Shown: positions 11,501-20,239 of the stretch, one piece after another | Layout: the number at the start of each line of letters is the position of its first letter | How positions within the stretch are numbered: the stretch's first letter is position 1 | Assembly: GCA_000226015.1 (NCBI GenBank) | Contig: JH153954.1 | Coordinates: forward strand, 7,321 to 34,167 | Reading direction: 5' to 3' | Length of the DNA stretch: 26,847 nt | DNA from: Mnemiopsis leidyi | Taxonomy: Eukaryota > Ctenophora > Tentaculata > Lobata > Bolinopsidae | The notes under the pieces: model-generated | Databases searched by the model: none | Seen by the model: the letters and a program-made list of their open reading frames with translations, nothing else | What the model was told of the DNA's origin: nothing | Made by a program: the position numbers and the translations under genes

Positions 11501-14500
11501 CGCGATATCGCAAAATAAATGGGTGCCCTTAAACTCAATACCATTGATAAGTCAGATAAGCATTTCCATTGTATATCAAATTGACAAAATACTTCGGAGT
11601 AATACTCTTATAGCGATACGAACGCCGCGCAATGATAATAAACTCGCAAAGATATAGTCAGCGTTGAATAACTTTGCGGAGGCAAATTATAAAATTTGCA
11701 TCGTCGACATGGTAACGGTGGCGCGCACTGCACTACGTGTNNNNNNNNNNNNNNNNNNNNNNNNNNNNNNNNNNNNNNNNNNNNNNNNNNNNNNNNNNNN
11801 NNNNNNNNNNNNNNNNNNNNNNNNNNNNNNNNNNNNNNNNNNNNNNNNNNNNNNNNNNNNNNNNNNNNNNNNNNNNNNNNNNNNNNNNNNNNNNNNNNNN
11901 NNNNNNNNNNNNNNNNNNNNNNNNNNNNNNNNNNNNNNNNNNNNNNNNNNNNNNNNNNNNNNNNNNNNNNNNNNNNNNNNNNNNNNNNNNNNNNNNNNNN
12001 NNNNNNNNNNNNNNNNNNNNNNNNNNNNNNNNNNNNNNNNNNNNNNNNNNNNNNNNNNNNNNNNNNNNNNNNNNNNNNNNNNNNNNNNNNNNNNNNNNNN
12101 NNNNNNNNNNNNNNNNNNNNNNNNNNNNNNNNNNNNNNNNNNNNNNNNNNNNNNNNNNNNNNNNNNNNNNNNNNNNNNNNNNNNNNNNNNNNNNNNNNNN
12201 NNNNNNNNNNNNNNNNNNNNNNNNNNNNNNNNNNNNNNNNNNNNNNNNNNNNNNNNNNNNNNNNNNNNNNNNNNNNNNNNNNNNNNNNNNNNNNNNNNNN
12301 NNNNNNNNNNNNNNNNNNNNNNNNNNNNNNNNNNNNNNNNNNNNNNNNNNNNNNNNNNNNNNNNNNNNNNNNNNNNNNNNNNNNNNNNNNNNNNNNNNNN
12401 NNNNNNNNNNNNNNNNNNNNNNNNNNNNNNNNNNNNNNNNNNNNNNNNNNNNNNNNNNNNNNNNNNNNNNNNNNNNNNNNNNNNNNNNNNNNNNNNNNNN
12501 NNNNNNNNNNNNNNNNNNNNNNNNNNNNNNNNNNNNNNNNNNNNNNNNNNNNNNNNNNNNNNNNNNNNNNNNNNNNNNNNNNNNNNNNNNNNNNNNNNNN
12601 NNNNNNNNNNNNNNNNNNNNNNNNNNNNNNNNNNNNNNNNNNNNNNNNNNNNNNNNTCGCAAAGATATAGTCAGCGTTGAATAACTTTGCGGAGGCAAAT
12701 TATAAAATTTGCATCGTCGACATGGTAACGGTGGCGCGCACTGCACTACGTGTTAAATTGAGCTGAGGTGGGACACCGGACACCGGACACTGGACCCCGC
12801 CATCTACCTACCTACCCACCTACCAACACCAAAATCCGACCACTTTAAACCATCTACTTTGCTTTTTTGCCTTCGGCAAAAAAGCATGAGAGATGGAAAA
12901 AATGCATGACCGTCACTAGCATCAAGACAAAGTCTACTGCCCTCACTCCTTATTCAGAGTGCTATGGCAATGAGCAGTAGTTGAACTAAGACCCTAGCTA
13001 GACGGAACGTATCGGATCACGTGTCGCAGCACATACCGCGGCATGTGCCGTCTAGTTAGGATCATGTTCCGCGACACGTGACACGGAACATGATGTGCCA
13101 CCTGATCTCGACCTCATTTTCATTCAACTGTGGCATAAATTTAGGCTGACAAGATTTTGATTTGTTGTCTGAAAATTGTTTCAATACTGCATATAATGTA
13201 TGCTTTTCTGGATCGGGGTAGACTGGGAAAGTTGAGGATCTTCATTAGTATCTCCGGACGGCTGGTCATCATTAGTTGTTTCTGGGAGCTGTAAGGGATC
13301 GACGTGGTCAGGTCCTATCTGTCTGTAGGTTCTTAAGCTTGGTTCAAGGTCTTCGTAAAACTACCACTCAAAAAGAGGTTTCCGGTCAGCTCCACTTTTG
13401 TTGACCTAGCGTTTTGTGTACTCCCTCCGCATCCTATTGTATTTCAAATGAGCCAGTAGGTTGTCAATGTCGTATTTAAACCTTTCCATTGACGGGGAAC
13501 CTCCTCAAAAAGAGCAGCAGCAGGCTTCCTAGAAGCGGAGTTCGTGATTCTGGTAGGCTGGGAGCAATCACTGGAGGAGAAGGGGTATCTATGTAGAAGT
13601 CAGAGGTGCTCGTGAAACTTCAGACAACGTCATCACGTGATTCAGCATGGTGTGAGTGGATGTTACCAGAAATAAACGAACAATACTCCCAATCAGTCGT
13701 TAACAGGGTCTGCCGATAATTTGAGATCAAATGATTACACTAGAACACGACATTTGTCAATCAGTACATCTTACCACGTCAGGACGAGGATTTGCCGCTG
13801 TAAGCTCGAAGCATGATAGCTTAACGTCATCCTAACGACTTCAGCGACATAGAAATTGAACCTGACTATGAAATACGACATGCAAATCAACTACCCCTTG
13901 GGCCTGTCAGAAGATGGACTCCTCCAAATGCTTGTACAGAGAAGAACATCATTGTGCAGCACATTATGGAAATCCTGGAAGAAACATCTGCAGCTGATCC
14001 GGAGCTGTACTACGCAGACATAAACTTTTCTTGAAGAGTTCAAACTTTTGGGAAGGAGACTGCCAGCGCCAAGCACACGTACTACGACAAGTTTGTGAAG
14101 TTCTACAATCTACAGAATATTCGCGGAAATCCTTGAGAAGATATATCATTCATCACTCCATCCTCTTCTGTTCTATGACCGGCGACTATATCGAATCTGC
14201 AAAGAAGCTAGCCCTCACCCGCAGATATTTAGCAACTGAAGACAATTTCAATGCTCTGGCGAACCTGTTCAGAGTTGGACATTCTACTGTCAGAACCATC
14301 ATCTGTGAGGTGGTCAAGTTACCATCGACGGAGGAGGATTTCTACAAGCCTGATATTAGCTAAAAAAATATAATTTGTAATTGTTGCAACATTGCTACAA
14401 CTACATTGGACACTTGATCCAATAGCGACATGTGCTGCGGAACATGTCACGTCTAGTTAGGACGTGTGCTGGGTCACGTGTCGCGGCACATATCGCGGTA

Positions 14501-17500
14501 TGTGCTGTCTAGTTAGAACAGGTGACGCGATACGTACCGTGGATGTACCGTCTAGTTAGGACAGGTGACGCGATACGTGCCGCGACACGTGATCCGATAC
14601 GTGCCGTCTAGTTAGGGTCTAAGGCAATGTGAGCTGTGATGGCGGGGGACTTAATGCACATCATTAGCTTGACTACCTCGAGTGTCTATAATATAATTCA
14701 CACTGAGCAAGCGGTTGAAAATAGAGGTGGCAGAAAGTAACACCACGCCTTCGTATTCTCTCTCAGACATGTTCTTGCTAAGTATCAGGTTACTACAGCT
14801 TTTGTTCACCTATCAACAGCCTCCTTAGTCTCCCAATGGAACGCGAAGAGGTGTGATATACATTGTGAACTGTAAGTTCAACCTGACTGAAAAGTATAGT
14901 GATAACACTTGCTGTTCAACAACCTCGATAACACTTCGAGTCGTTCCTCTTAAACTGATGGGCGATTTTCTTAGGCAGAAATAGAAACATAGGACCATAC
15001 TATACGCACTTCATTACAAGTTGACTTTAAATGATCAGATAAGTTAACATTAACAGGTCTAAAATATTCAAATAGTTTGCTTGACCTTAAACTGAGCAGG
15101 TGTGCTAGGTTGTTAATGTCACTGTTTAAGAGAAGACTTGAGCCTGAGGTATTGCAATGACCTACGGCTAGGAAGCTAAGCTAAGTAAATTTGCGCTTGG
15201 TGTCATATGATCCAATGTGCACGCGACACGCAAACAATATTGGTTAAACATCCAGCGAATCTCATTTTTGCTGTGGCTTAGGAGAAGATGAAAGCAACAA
15301 ATTACCCGACCAATTCAATAGACATGTGACTTACTTTCCTTAATTATTGACCTCGTTATCAGTTTATATGGTTCACTGGCCCTCTCTTTTAATCTTTTTG
15401 CAGGCCAACTATATGTGAGATTCTTATATTATGCTGAATTACGAAGTTAACTCTCAGACCCAGTTAACATTTATGTTAACGAAATGTGAGAAATCAGAGA
15501 GAAAGAAATAAAACATTTGATATACAGCAATTAAAAGGTGGCTGGACGTTATTTAATATGAATACTGTAAAGGATAATTATTTACTATCATTTAATGTAA
15601 ATGTGACTGCAAGCGGACAGGAGGTTCAGATAGAGAATTACTGGCACACTAAACAGGTTGCCTAATTGAATAGCTCCCTGGATAATATCAGACGAACGAA
15701 ATTGACAGAGAGACCTAAAATGCACGACTCATAATTTAATAGATTGTTTATTACAGGACAGGTCTCGCTATTACACATATTTGAAGAATTACCTCCTTAA
15801 GATATTCGTCGTTAACATTTAAATCAATGATTCAGGAATATGCTAAGGCAATATATACAAAATTATATACTTTAGGATATATTATTTACACATAATATAT
15901 ATACTTGAATAACTAGGATAACAGACTGGTATAACAGCTGTTGAGCAACCCGCGAGTAGCTAATTAATGCCCGGCAGGTTATCTACTTATATGCCGATGG
16001 TTGAGGAGGTTATTAAGTGCGCCACTGTACTAGGTCATGCACGTGTGCTCCTACATTTTCCAACTAATTAACTCACGAAAATGACATTACTGAAAGTTAG
16101 TGGAAATTAATGGCCCTGTATGTAGGCGCAGAACACCGGGTCTCAGAACGAAATATGGAATTATAGGGATGGGAAGATAATATAAAAATATCAGTTAGAA
16201 ATTAACATCTCCTTTGAAAATTGTTAGTCCTTTTTAACGACAAAGATTGAAAGGCACGTTAATATTTCCTATAGGGGAAATAAGCCTTAATACACTCTCC
16301 TGTAGACTAACATCAACAGCCAATGCCATTATCTACTTTCAACTAAGTACCTCAAAACTATCGACGCACTGCAAGTGTACTTGCTATTGTGGCAATGCTT
16401 GCTTTAGTTCCATCTATTCATAAATAGAAAATTGCAAAATATACACGAAAAAAATGTGCTTCTTGCTTCAAAATGACTCTATAGACTAAATAGTCTTCCC
16501 AAAATTTTAAAAAGCTTAGAATAAATTCGCTAATTTTCTCTGTGAAGCGAAATGTCTACTAAGAGACGAAACTAGACGGGCATTAATTGGCTGATAACTG
16601 TTAATATTATCATATCTAAAAATAAATTTATCCTAACACAATTACCATTCAGATACCGGAAAATTTTGAAGAAAGAAAGACAAAAGAAAGAAGAAAAGGA
16701 GCTGTCAGACGCTTTGAAAGCTAGTGCTGATGTTGCAGGTACTTATAATTAATACTTAGTTTAGCTAATTCTGATGTTGCAGGTATGTACTTAGAATTAC
16801 TACTTAGTTTAACAATGTTTTTAAACGAAAGGAAGAAGTTAGGAGTGATCGCTTTTCATGTATTCATTAAAAATAAACTTATTTTTCTAACTTAGGTGAA
16901 GAGGCAGACAAAGCAGACTATCTGAGAGCGTTGGAGCGGATCAGTCAAAAACACAAAGTTGGTGGAAAATGGAACAAAAATCTTCTTCATAAACAGATCA
17001 AAGATCCAGGGGTAAACTTTTACGAACAATGTAATTATCCTTCCTTATCAAGTACCTTTCTTCAAATTTTCATGTCAAACAATGTTTTCTACTCACATCC
17101 TTTTTCCCAGCTTAAAGAAGCAATGAAGGAGCAACAGCAGCTCAGACAGAAGCTCATGGAAAAACAAGTTATATCAAGCGATGAAGAGGAGGAGCAGGAG
17201 GAGGCAAATAGAGAGGTAGAGAAGGGGAGTAACCAACCTGAAGAAAGTGGGGAGAACAAGGACCAGGAAGAGTTTGAGGTTTTTCTACTCGACTTGTGTC
17301 TTTTTTTATTGGGGACCGTCATACATATCATACAATTTATTGCTGTGGTACTACCTATGCCATTTGCAATCAAAGGTCTTATTATTTTACCTAAATATAG
17401 CACTTTTATGTGTTTTAACTTTTACTCTAAAAACACGTCTCCTCAGGTAGATCCGAGTAATCCTTGGTTGGTGGTTGGTAGTGCTCTGTCAGGGCAAACA

Positions 17501-18498
17501 GAACTTCCCAAACCACCAACCGCCTCAAACACAGAACTCAACAAACCACGTGATCAGACAGATGATGTGGGTGTTTCAGAGGGTAAGAGTTCGGCAGTGT
17601 CAGAAGAGGACGCAGAAAATGCCGCCTCTGATGATGAAGAGTCAGAGAGTGGTGATGACAGTGACGAGGAGGACGGAGGGGATGACCAAGATAAGAACAG
17701 GGAAGCAGGGAAGAAAGTGGAGAGTGTGAAGATTGTGAGGAACGTGCCCAGTTTGGAGCAGGAGATGCTTGTCGACATGGCTTTTGCTAACGATGACGTT
17801 GTTGCTCAGTTTAAAGAGGAAAAGGAGAAGATCGTGGATGAGGAAACGGAGAAGGTTTGTTAACATCAACAGGAGAGTTTGGTTGACCCTTTATGGATGT
17901 ACACTGTACAGAACCAGTTTAGGAATTTCATCCAATCATAAAATCTTAATCTCACTGAATTGCTTTAACTTGAATTAAAACCAACTAACTTAACGTTTAT
18001 TTCAGGATTTAGACATAACTCTGCCCGGCTGGGGTAGTTGGGCTGGGGTTGGGACAAACGACCAGCCGCAGAAAAGGATCATCAAGAAAGCAGCTCCAAC
18101 CGCCCCTCGTAAGGATTCTGGTCTTGATCATGTCATCATCAACACAAAGAAAAACAGAAAACTCCAACCTCACTTGGTAATTACTCACTTCTTCTCCGAT
18201 GTTGTTTGCTTTGACTGAAATTTTCGTGTTTATCCTTCACCCTCGAGATTAAGCAGGTTATCTTACCTTATCTTTTTCACAGGTGAGGCATCTTCCACAC
18301 CCTTACAAAAACCGAAGTGTATTTGAAAGAGAAATGAGACAACCTATAGGACCTCAATGGAATTCGATCCGAGCCTTCAAGAATATGATCAAACCATTAG
18401 AATCAACTGTTGATGGTCGGGTTATAGAGCCAATGACTGCACCGAAAGGCTTTGATAAAGTTATGATCAGAGGAAAAAGGAAAGCTGTGGGCAGCTGA
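5510..18498 (+). CDS. UTP14: U3 snoRNA-associated protein 14 (small-subunit processome factor), 15 exons
   Basis: Exons 5510-5655, 5770-5821, 5954-6031, 6613-6733, 6868-6941, 7060-7119, 7718-7879, 8057-8185, 8334-8428, 16653-16738, 16896-17011, 17111-17278, 17447-17854, 18006-18176 and 18283-18498 total 2,082 nt (693 residues; human UTP14A 771). Family landmarks in order: a lysine-rich N terminus; R-E-V-N-Y-D-K ... V-S-K-W-L-P (about 180-200); K-I-K-S-K-K-Y-R-K-I-L-K-K spanning the 8.2-kb intron (about 300-313); E-R-I-S-Q-K-H-K ... G-K-W (about 350); an acidic serine-rich linker; N-P-W-L; and L-P-G-W-G-S-W-A-G (about 571-579). Family role: a nucleolar 90S/SSU processome component that recruits and activates the helicase Dhr1/DHX37 to release U3 snoRNA. 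An in-frame ATG at 5483 could add nine residues. The ATG at 5510 was preferred because an acceptor-like sequence ends at 5509. Two introns lack stop codons. Confidence 0.93.
7135..7186. repeat. 26-bp tandem duplication in a UTP14 intron
   Basis: Two adjacent 26-base units (7135-7160 and 7161-7186) differ at one base. Each contains AACTTAAATGTATGAAC followed by GCTCCG. A third, partial and diverged copy of the 3' part follows. They lie 15 bases inside the intron after the exon ending at 7119 and border the GC-rich inverted repeat at 7198-7515. Confidence 0.85.
7198..7515. repeat. imperfect inverted repeat, GC-rich intronic insertion
   Basis: The left arm (about 7198-7252: CGGCGAAGCCACTAG ... 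CATGGACGC ... GGCGGAG) is matched in reverse complement by about 7471-7515 (TCCGCCGCGG ... CCATGG ... ACTAGTGGCTCCGCC), with one indel and several mismatches. Downstream, the motif GCCGTAG recurs three times between 7546 and 7583. The layout suggests a small foldback or MITE-like insertion inside the UTP14 intron. No target duplication could be fixed. Antisense open frames across it are low-complexity and not credible genes. Confidence 0.45.
8272..8311. repeat. about 20-bp tandem duplication before a UTP14 splice acceptor
   Basis: The unit ACT(T)GAAAATGGTAGTGTT occurs twice in a row and ends about 20 bases before the acceptor of the exon starting at 8334. It is probably replication slippage. 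It lies close enough to the branch-point zone to shift its position. Confidence 0.8.
8550..8565. repeat. 16-bp inverted match to 9388-9403
   Basis: TTTCCCGTCAAATGCC here is the exact reverse complement of 9388-9403, about 840 bases away. The pair could mark the ends of a short non-autonomous element spanning the GC-rich 8.5-9.4 kb interval. No target-site duplication was found at either side, so this remains tentative. Confidence 0.4.
9359..9393. repeat. perfect hairpin, 16-bp arms with TTC loop
   Basis: The arm AATGCCTTTTTGCGCC pairs perfectly with its complement across a three-base TTC loop. A related hairpin with the same loop and the same T-run/GCC plan occurs at 12860-12886. Both are followed within about 12 bases by GGAAAAAATG, so they are probably parts of copies of one repeat family. 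The 3' flank of this hairpin (9388-9403) also matches 8550-8565 in inverted orientation. Confidence 0.75.
9473..10635 (-). CDS. possible small secreted PLAT-domain protein nested in the UTP14 intron
   Basis: On the minus strand, exons 10635-10596, 10109-9880, 9763-9658 and 9492-9473 join in phase: 396 nt, 131 residues and a stop. Exon 1 encodes Met plus a strongly hydrophobic stretch that looks like a signal peptide. Exons 2 and 3 resemble a PLAT/LH2 beta-sandwich: Y-E-I-R-V-K at the start, A-G-T-E-N, G-E-T-G-E-K, V-D-I-G-D-Y and S-D-G-W-D-F-V-Q-L-T-V-E, which mirrors the family's G-W-F-L-D-K-V-E-V. PLAT domains bind lipid or protein partners in lipases, lipoxygenases and polycystins. Here the domain would stand nearly alone. 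The strongest parts are exons 2 and 3, with a good donor (GTGAGT at 9657-9652). The signal exon and the 20-base last exon rest only on matching phase and splice sites. It could instead be a fragment of a larger gene or a pseudogene. Confidence 0.55.
11644..11740. repeat. 97-bp direct repeat, left flank of the gap
   Basis: Identical base for base to 12657-12753 on the other side of the N run. It contains an internal palindrome, GCAAATT-ATAA-AATTTGC. It is most simply explained as overlapping contig ends that the assembler failed to merge. A true tandem repeat filling the gap is the alternative. Confidence 0.95.
11741..12656. other. assembly gap (916 N)
   Basis: Run of undetermined bases. Open frames across it are meaningless. 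The two flanks are an exact 97-base duplicate, so the true gap may be absent. Confidence 1.
12657..12753. repeat. 97-bp direct repeat, right flank of the gap
   Basis: Exact copy of 11644-11740, starting at the first known base after the gap. The unique sequence resumes at 12754 (TAAATTGAGC). Confidence 0.95.
12860..12886. repeat. perfect hairpin, 12-bp arms with TTC loop
   Basis: TGCTTTTTTGCC pairs with its complement across a TTC loop. It is related to the hairpin at 9359-9393 by loop, T-run and the following GGAAAAAATG, but with a shorter GC part. The stem stays perfectly paired in spite of the sequence difference. Confidence 0.75.
12990..13030 (+). repeat. Harbinger left terminal inverted repeat
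   Basis: Starts GACCCTAGCTAGACGG and continues through GTATCGGATCACGTGTCGC. It matches the reverse complement of about 14579-14619 with four or so differences. TAA precedes it. Confidence 0.85.
13200..13530 (-). pseudogene. broken Myb/trihelix-like accessory gene of the Harbinger element
   Basis: Minus-strand translation from about 13489 downwards gives M-E-R-F-K-Y-D-I-D, then R-R-E-Y-T-K-R, then after a stop N-K-S-G-A-D-R-K, and after another stop Y-E-D-L-E-P-S-L. The order R-R-E-Y ... K-S-G ... K ... W/F ... Y-E-x-L resembles the SANT/trihelix DNA-binding partner encoded by animal Harbinger elements. It has at least two in-frame stops and is not functional. The assignment rests on recollection of the motif and not on alignment. 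Confidence 0.45.
14187..14363 (+). pseudogene. Harbinger transposase N-terminal fragment
   Basis: About 58 residues ending at a stop at 14361-14363. The core K-K-L-A-L-T-R-R-Y-L-A-T followed by F-R-V-G-H-S-T-V is the helix-turn-helix signature found just before the DDE catalytic domain in HARBI1-like transposases. The catalytic domain with its D-D-E residues is absent: only about 250 bases remain before the right terminus. The element is therefore internally deleted, and this is a relic. Upstream frame continuity to 14031 is present but not family-like. Confidence 0.75.
14451..14615. repeat. four iterated subterminal motifs of the Harbinger element
   Basis: GTCTAGTTAG occurs at 14451, 14507, 14550 and 14606 (spacings 56, 43 and 56), with another copy at 13050 near the left end and an inverted diverged copy in the left TIR (12994-13003). 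Palindromic CACGTG cores sit between several copies. Such iterated subterminal motifs are typical of transposase or Myb-partner binding sites. Confidence 0.75.
14579..14619 (-). repeat. Harbinger right terminal inverted repeat
   Basis: Read on the minus strand it starts GACCCTAACTAGACGG and continues with ACGTATCGGATCACGTGTCG. TAA follows at 14620-14622 as the second target-site copy. Confidence 0.85.
14623..16640. other. AT-rich remainder of the large UTP14 intron
   Basis: No open frame of note and no RNA gene or transposon terminus was recognised in about 2 kb. There is a strongly AT-rich tract around 15850-15905 and a short palindrome GTTAACATTTATGTTAAC near 15463-15480. Nothing further can be supported. 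Confidence 0.6.
16727..16814 (+). repeat. 44-bp duplication that copies a UTP14 5' splice site
   Basis: CTGATGTTGCAGGTA and the following AT-rich sequence occur at 16727 and again at 16771, 44 bases apart, with later divergence. The first copy is the real exon end (donor GTACTT at 16739). The second copy creates a better-looking donor (GCAG-GTATGT at 16783). Using it would read into a stop shortly after the first junction. Confidence 0.75.
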
Positions 18499-18801
18499 AT
18501 TTTATGTTGAGCGGTTTTTATCTAATTTATTTGGTAAAGGGGCTAAATTTTGCACAAGTTTTAGCATTTTAATGCCACTTGATCGTGTTTAATGTAACTT
18601 GTGCTCTGTAAAGTTCTTATAATACATCATCGGGCAAAAAATACGGGACGGTTACCAGGCAAAAATATGCATTACATTTAAACAAAGGTTGATTATTTCT
18701 TGATTAAAACGAAAGTTCAAATAAGCATTGTTAAGAGTGTACCACACATTCAAGATACCTGAAACCTGACACTCAGTAGAGATACTTTATTACAGTTCAT
18801 A
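18499..18801 (+). promoter_or_regulatory. UTP14-GTDC1 spacer with splice acceptor-like site before the ATG
   Basis: A 303-base AT-rich spacer. It ends with GATACTTTATTACAG (AG at 18794-18795), six bases before the GTDC1 ATG at 18802. This looks like a 3' splice site that would leave a six-base 5'UTR. It may accept a 5'UTR exon or a spliced leader. No AATAAA was seen in the spacer. Confidence 0.45.
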
Positions 18802-19893
18802 ATGGCAACGTCTACACAGGAGCACCACCTAGTCATTATCGAGATGTTCCAGGGGGGATCCCACCAAGATCTCATCAGACAACTCCGGCTTCTAGCGCCG
18901 AACTCTACCCTCCTGACGCTAACAGACCGGAAGTGGCACTGGCGGGCCCGGTGTGGTCCGCTCCAACTGCTCCCTCAACTCCAGACCATCTCCCGACCTG
19001 TTAACACTCTCTTCATCACCTCGGTCGGTAGTTTACCTGAGGTTGTAGGTCTGTGTCCTCACCTGCAGGGTGCTAGAAAAGTCCTGTATTTTCATGAAAA
19101 TCAGCTGGTTTACCCGATTAGGCGTGCCAAGGAACGAGATATTCAGTATGGGTACAATCAGATCATGTCTGCCTTGATGGCAGACGTAGTTTTGTTTAAC
19201 TCTTCATACAATCTCGAGTCCTTCGTCGGAAGCATAGATGCTTTCCTTAACAAAATGCCGGACTATAAACCCAAGGGTGTCTCTCAAACTATCAAGAAGA
19301 AGTCACGCGTTTTATATTTCCCAATAGAATTTCCATTAGAAAGGTATGAAAGGATAGCCCCAGAAATACTGCACATAGTGTGGCCTCATCGCTGGGAGCA
19401 CGATAAAAACCCTGATGACTTCTTCTCTTCTCTAAAATCCCTCATAGTAAGTGGACATAACTTCAAGGTATCGGTTCTCGGTAAAACTTACCAGGATGTT
19501 CCGGAAGTATTTTCAGAGTTCAAGTCAACATACCCAAATTATGTAGCGCAGTGGGGTCCGCTGGATTCCCGTGAAGAATACCTAAGCCACCTGGGGTCAT
19601 GTGACGTCATCGTGTCGACAGCAGTTCACGAGTTTTACGGAGTTGCCATGTTGGAGGGTTTCTGGGCAGGTTGTCTCCCCATCTGCCCCAACAGACTGTC
19701 CTACCCAGAAATATATCCTAGAGAGTGCCTGTACAACACACCCGGTCAGCTGACTAAGCAGCTCAGACAGTTGTGTAAGAACCCAGGGTTAGCCAGACGG
19801 AAATGGGAGGGAGTAGCGGAGAGGGTTGACTTGAGGTTGTATTCGTGGGATGGTCTGAAGGAGAGGTACAAGGAAGTTCTGGGAGTAGTGTGA
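18802..19893 (+). CDS. GTDC1: tRNA-queuosine alpha-mannosyltransferase (GTDC1), intronless
   Basis: One uninterrupted frame of 363 residues. The family N terminus (I-I-E-M-F-Q-G-G-S-H-Q, residues 11-21) has a glycine-rich loop. K-W-H-W-R-A-R follows at about 43. Y-F-H-E-N-Q-L-V-Y-P (about 97-106) and W-P-H-R-W-E-H-D-K (about 194) are near-identical to vertebrate GTDC1. The C-terminal half has the GT4-type E-x7-E motif (H-E-F-Y-G-V-A-M-L-E, about 276-285). Family role: the GTDC1 product, also called QTMAN, transfers mannose from GDP-mannose to queuosine-34 of tRNA-Asp. The protein is shorter than the human one (458) because the poorly conserved insert before W-P-H-R-W is missing. Vertebrate GTDC1 has many introns, so a single exon here is notable. 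Retroposition or lineage intron loss could explain it. The synonymous codon mix and lack of stops argue for a working gene. Confidence 0.93.
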   Translation: MATSTQEHHLVIIEMFQGGSHQDLIRQLRLLAPNSTLLTLTDRKWHWRARCGPLQLLPQLQTISRPVNTLFITSVGSLPEVVGLCPHLQGARKVLYFHENQLVYPIRRAKERDIQYGYNQIMSALMADVVLFNSSYNLESFVGSIDAFLNKMPDYKPKGVSQTIKKKSRVLYFPIEFPLERYERIAPEILHIVWPHRWEHDKNPDDFFSSLKSLIVSGHNFKVSVLGKTYQDVPEVFSEFKSTYPNYVAQWGPLDSREEYLSHLGSCDVIVSTAVHEFYGVAMLEGFWAGCLPICPNRLSYPEIYPRECLYNTPGQLTKQLRQLCKNPGLARRKWEGVAERVDLRLYSWDGLKERYKEVLGVV

Positions 19894-20239
19894 TGGTTTA
19901 AAGAACTTTTTACTATGCCATGATTAATTTTAGTGTTTTGATTTAAACTTGACGATTTTGCAGTTCAATATGAAATGATGTTCTACCGATTGGCTTACTT
20001 CAGTATCAACTAACACTTTATTTTAACAAATTTGGTACAACCTTGAAGCGTTTATTTTGCTTATCTAGCATCAGATCATTCATTCAGAAGCTAAATAACA
20101 ATTGAAGTATTCCCTATTGACCCTCTGAGAGCAGTTTAACACCAAATTTGAAGTAATATTTCTCTCTCCTTGTATTACAATTTTACATTCATTGCAAATT
20201 TGTCATAAATCTAACAAATACCTTCTTTTAGGAAGCTTT
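19894..20239 (+). promoter_or_regulatory. GTDC1-CHERP spacer with splice acceptor-like site before the ATG
   Basis: A 346-base AT-rich spacer without coding potential. It ends TACCTTCTTTTAG (AG at 20230-20231), a good pyrimidine-rich 3' splice site eight bases before the CHERP ATG at 20240. In-frame sequence upstream of the ATG is open only to 20192 and lacks an ATG, so the start is taken at 20240. Confidence 0.5.

Larger units (their letters stand above)
12990..14619. mobile_element. degenerate PIF/Harbinger DNA transposon
   Basis: The element is 1,630 bases long and bounded by the three-base direct repeats TAA (12987-12989 and 14620-14622), fitting the TWA target preference of PIF/Harbinger. 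The ends are inverted repeats of about 38 bases with a few mismatches, starting GACCCTAGCTAGACGG at the left and, in reverse complement, GACCCTAACTAGACGG at the right. Inside are a + strand remnant of the Harbinger transposase (14187-14363) and a minus strand remnant like the Myb/trihelix partner protein (about 13200-13530). This is the superfamily's usual two-gene plan. Both are broken, so the copy cannot supply its own proteins. GTCTAGTTAG is iterated near the ends. Confidence 0.85.
8429..16652 (+). other. very large UTP14 intron (8.2 kb, including a gap)
   Basis: The donor GTAAGT at 8429 and the acceptor ATTACCATTCAG ending at 16652 are in matching phase. The flanking exons join inside a conserved K-K-Y-R-K motif, so this is one intron although the other UTP14 introns are about 100-600 bases. 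It contains a possible antisense PLAT gene, an assembly gap, a Harbinger transposon, hairpins and inverted repeats. The stretches 8690-9350, 10640-11640 and 12754-12986 hold no gene I can support. The first of these is unusually GC-rich and may be unclassified transposon sequence. Confidence 0.9.

Noticed and set aside
11664..12746. Long open frames on both strands across the N run
   Set aside because: They consist almost entirely of unknown residues. Only the duplicated gap flanks are real sequence.
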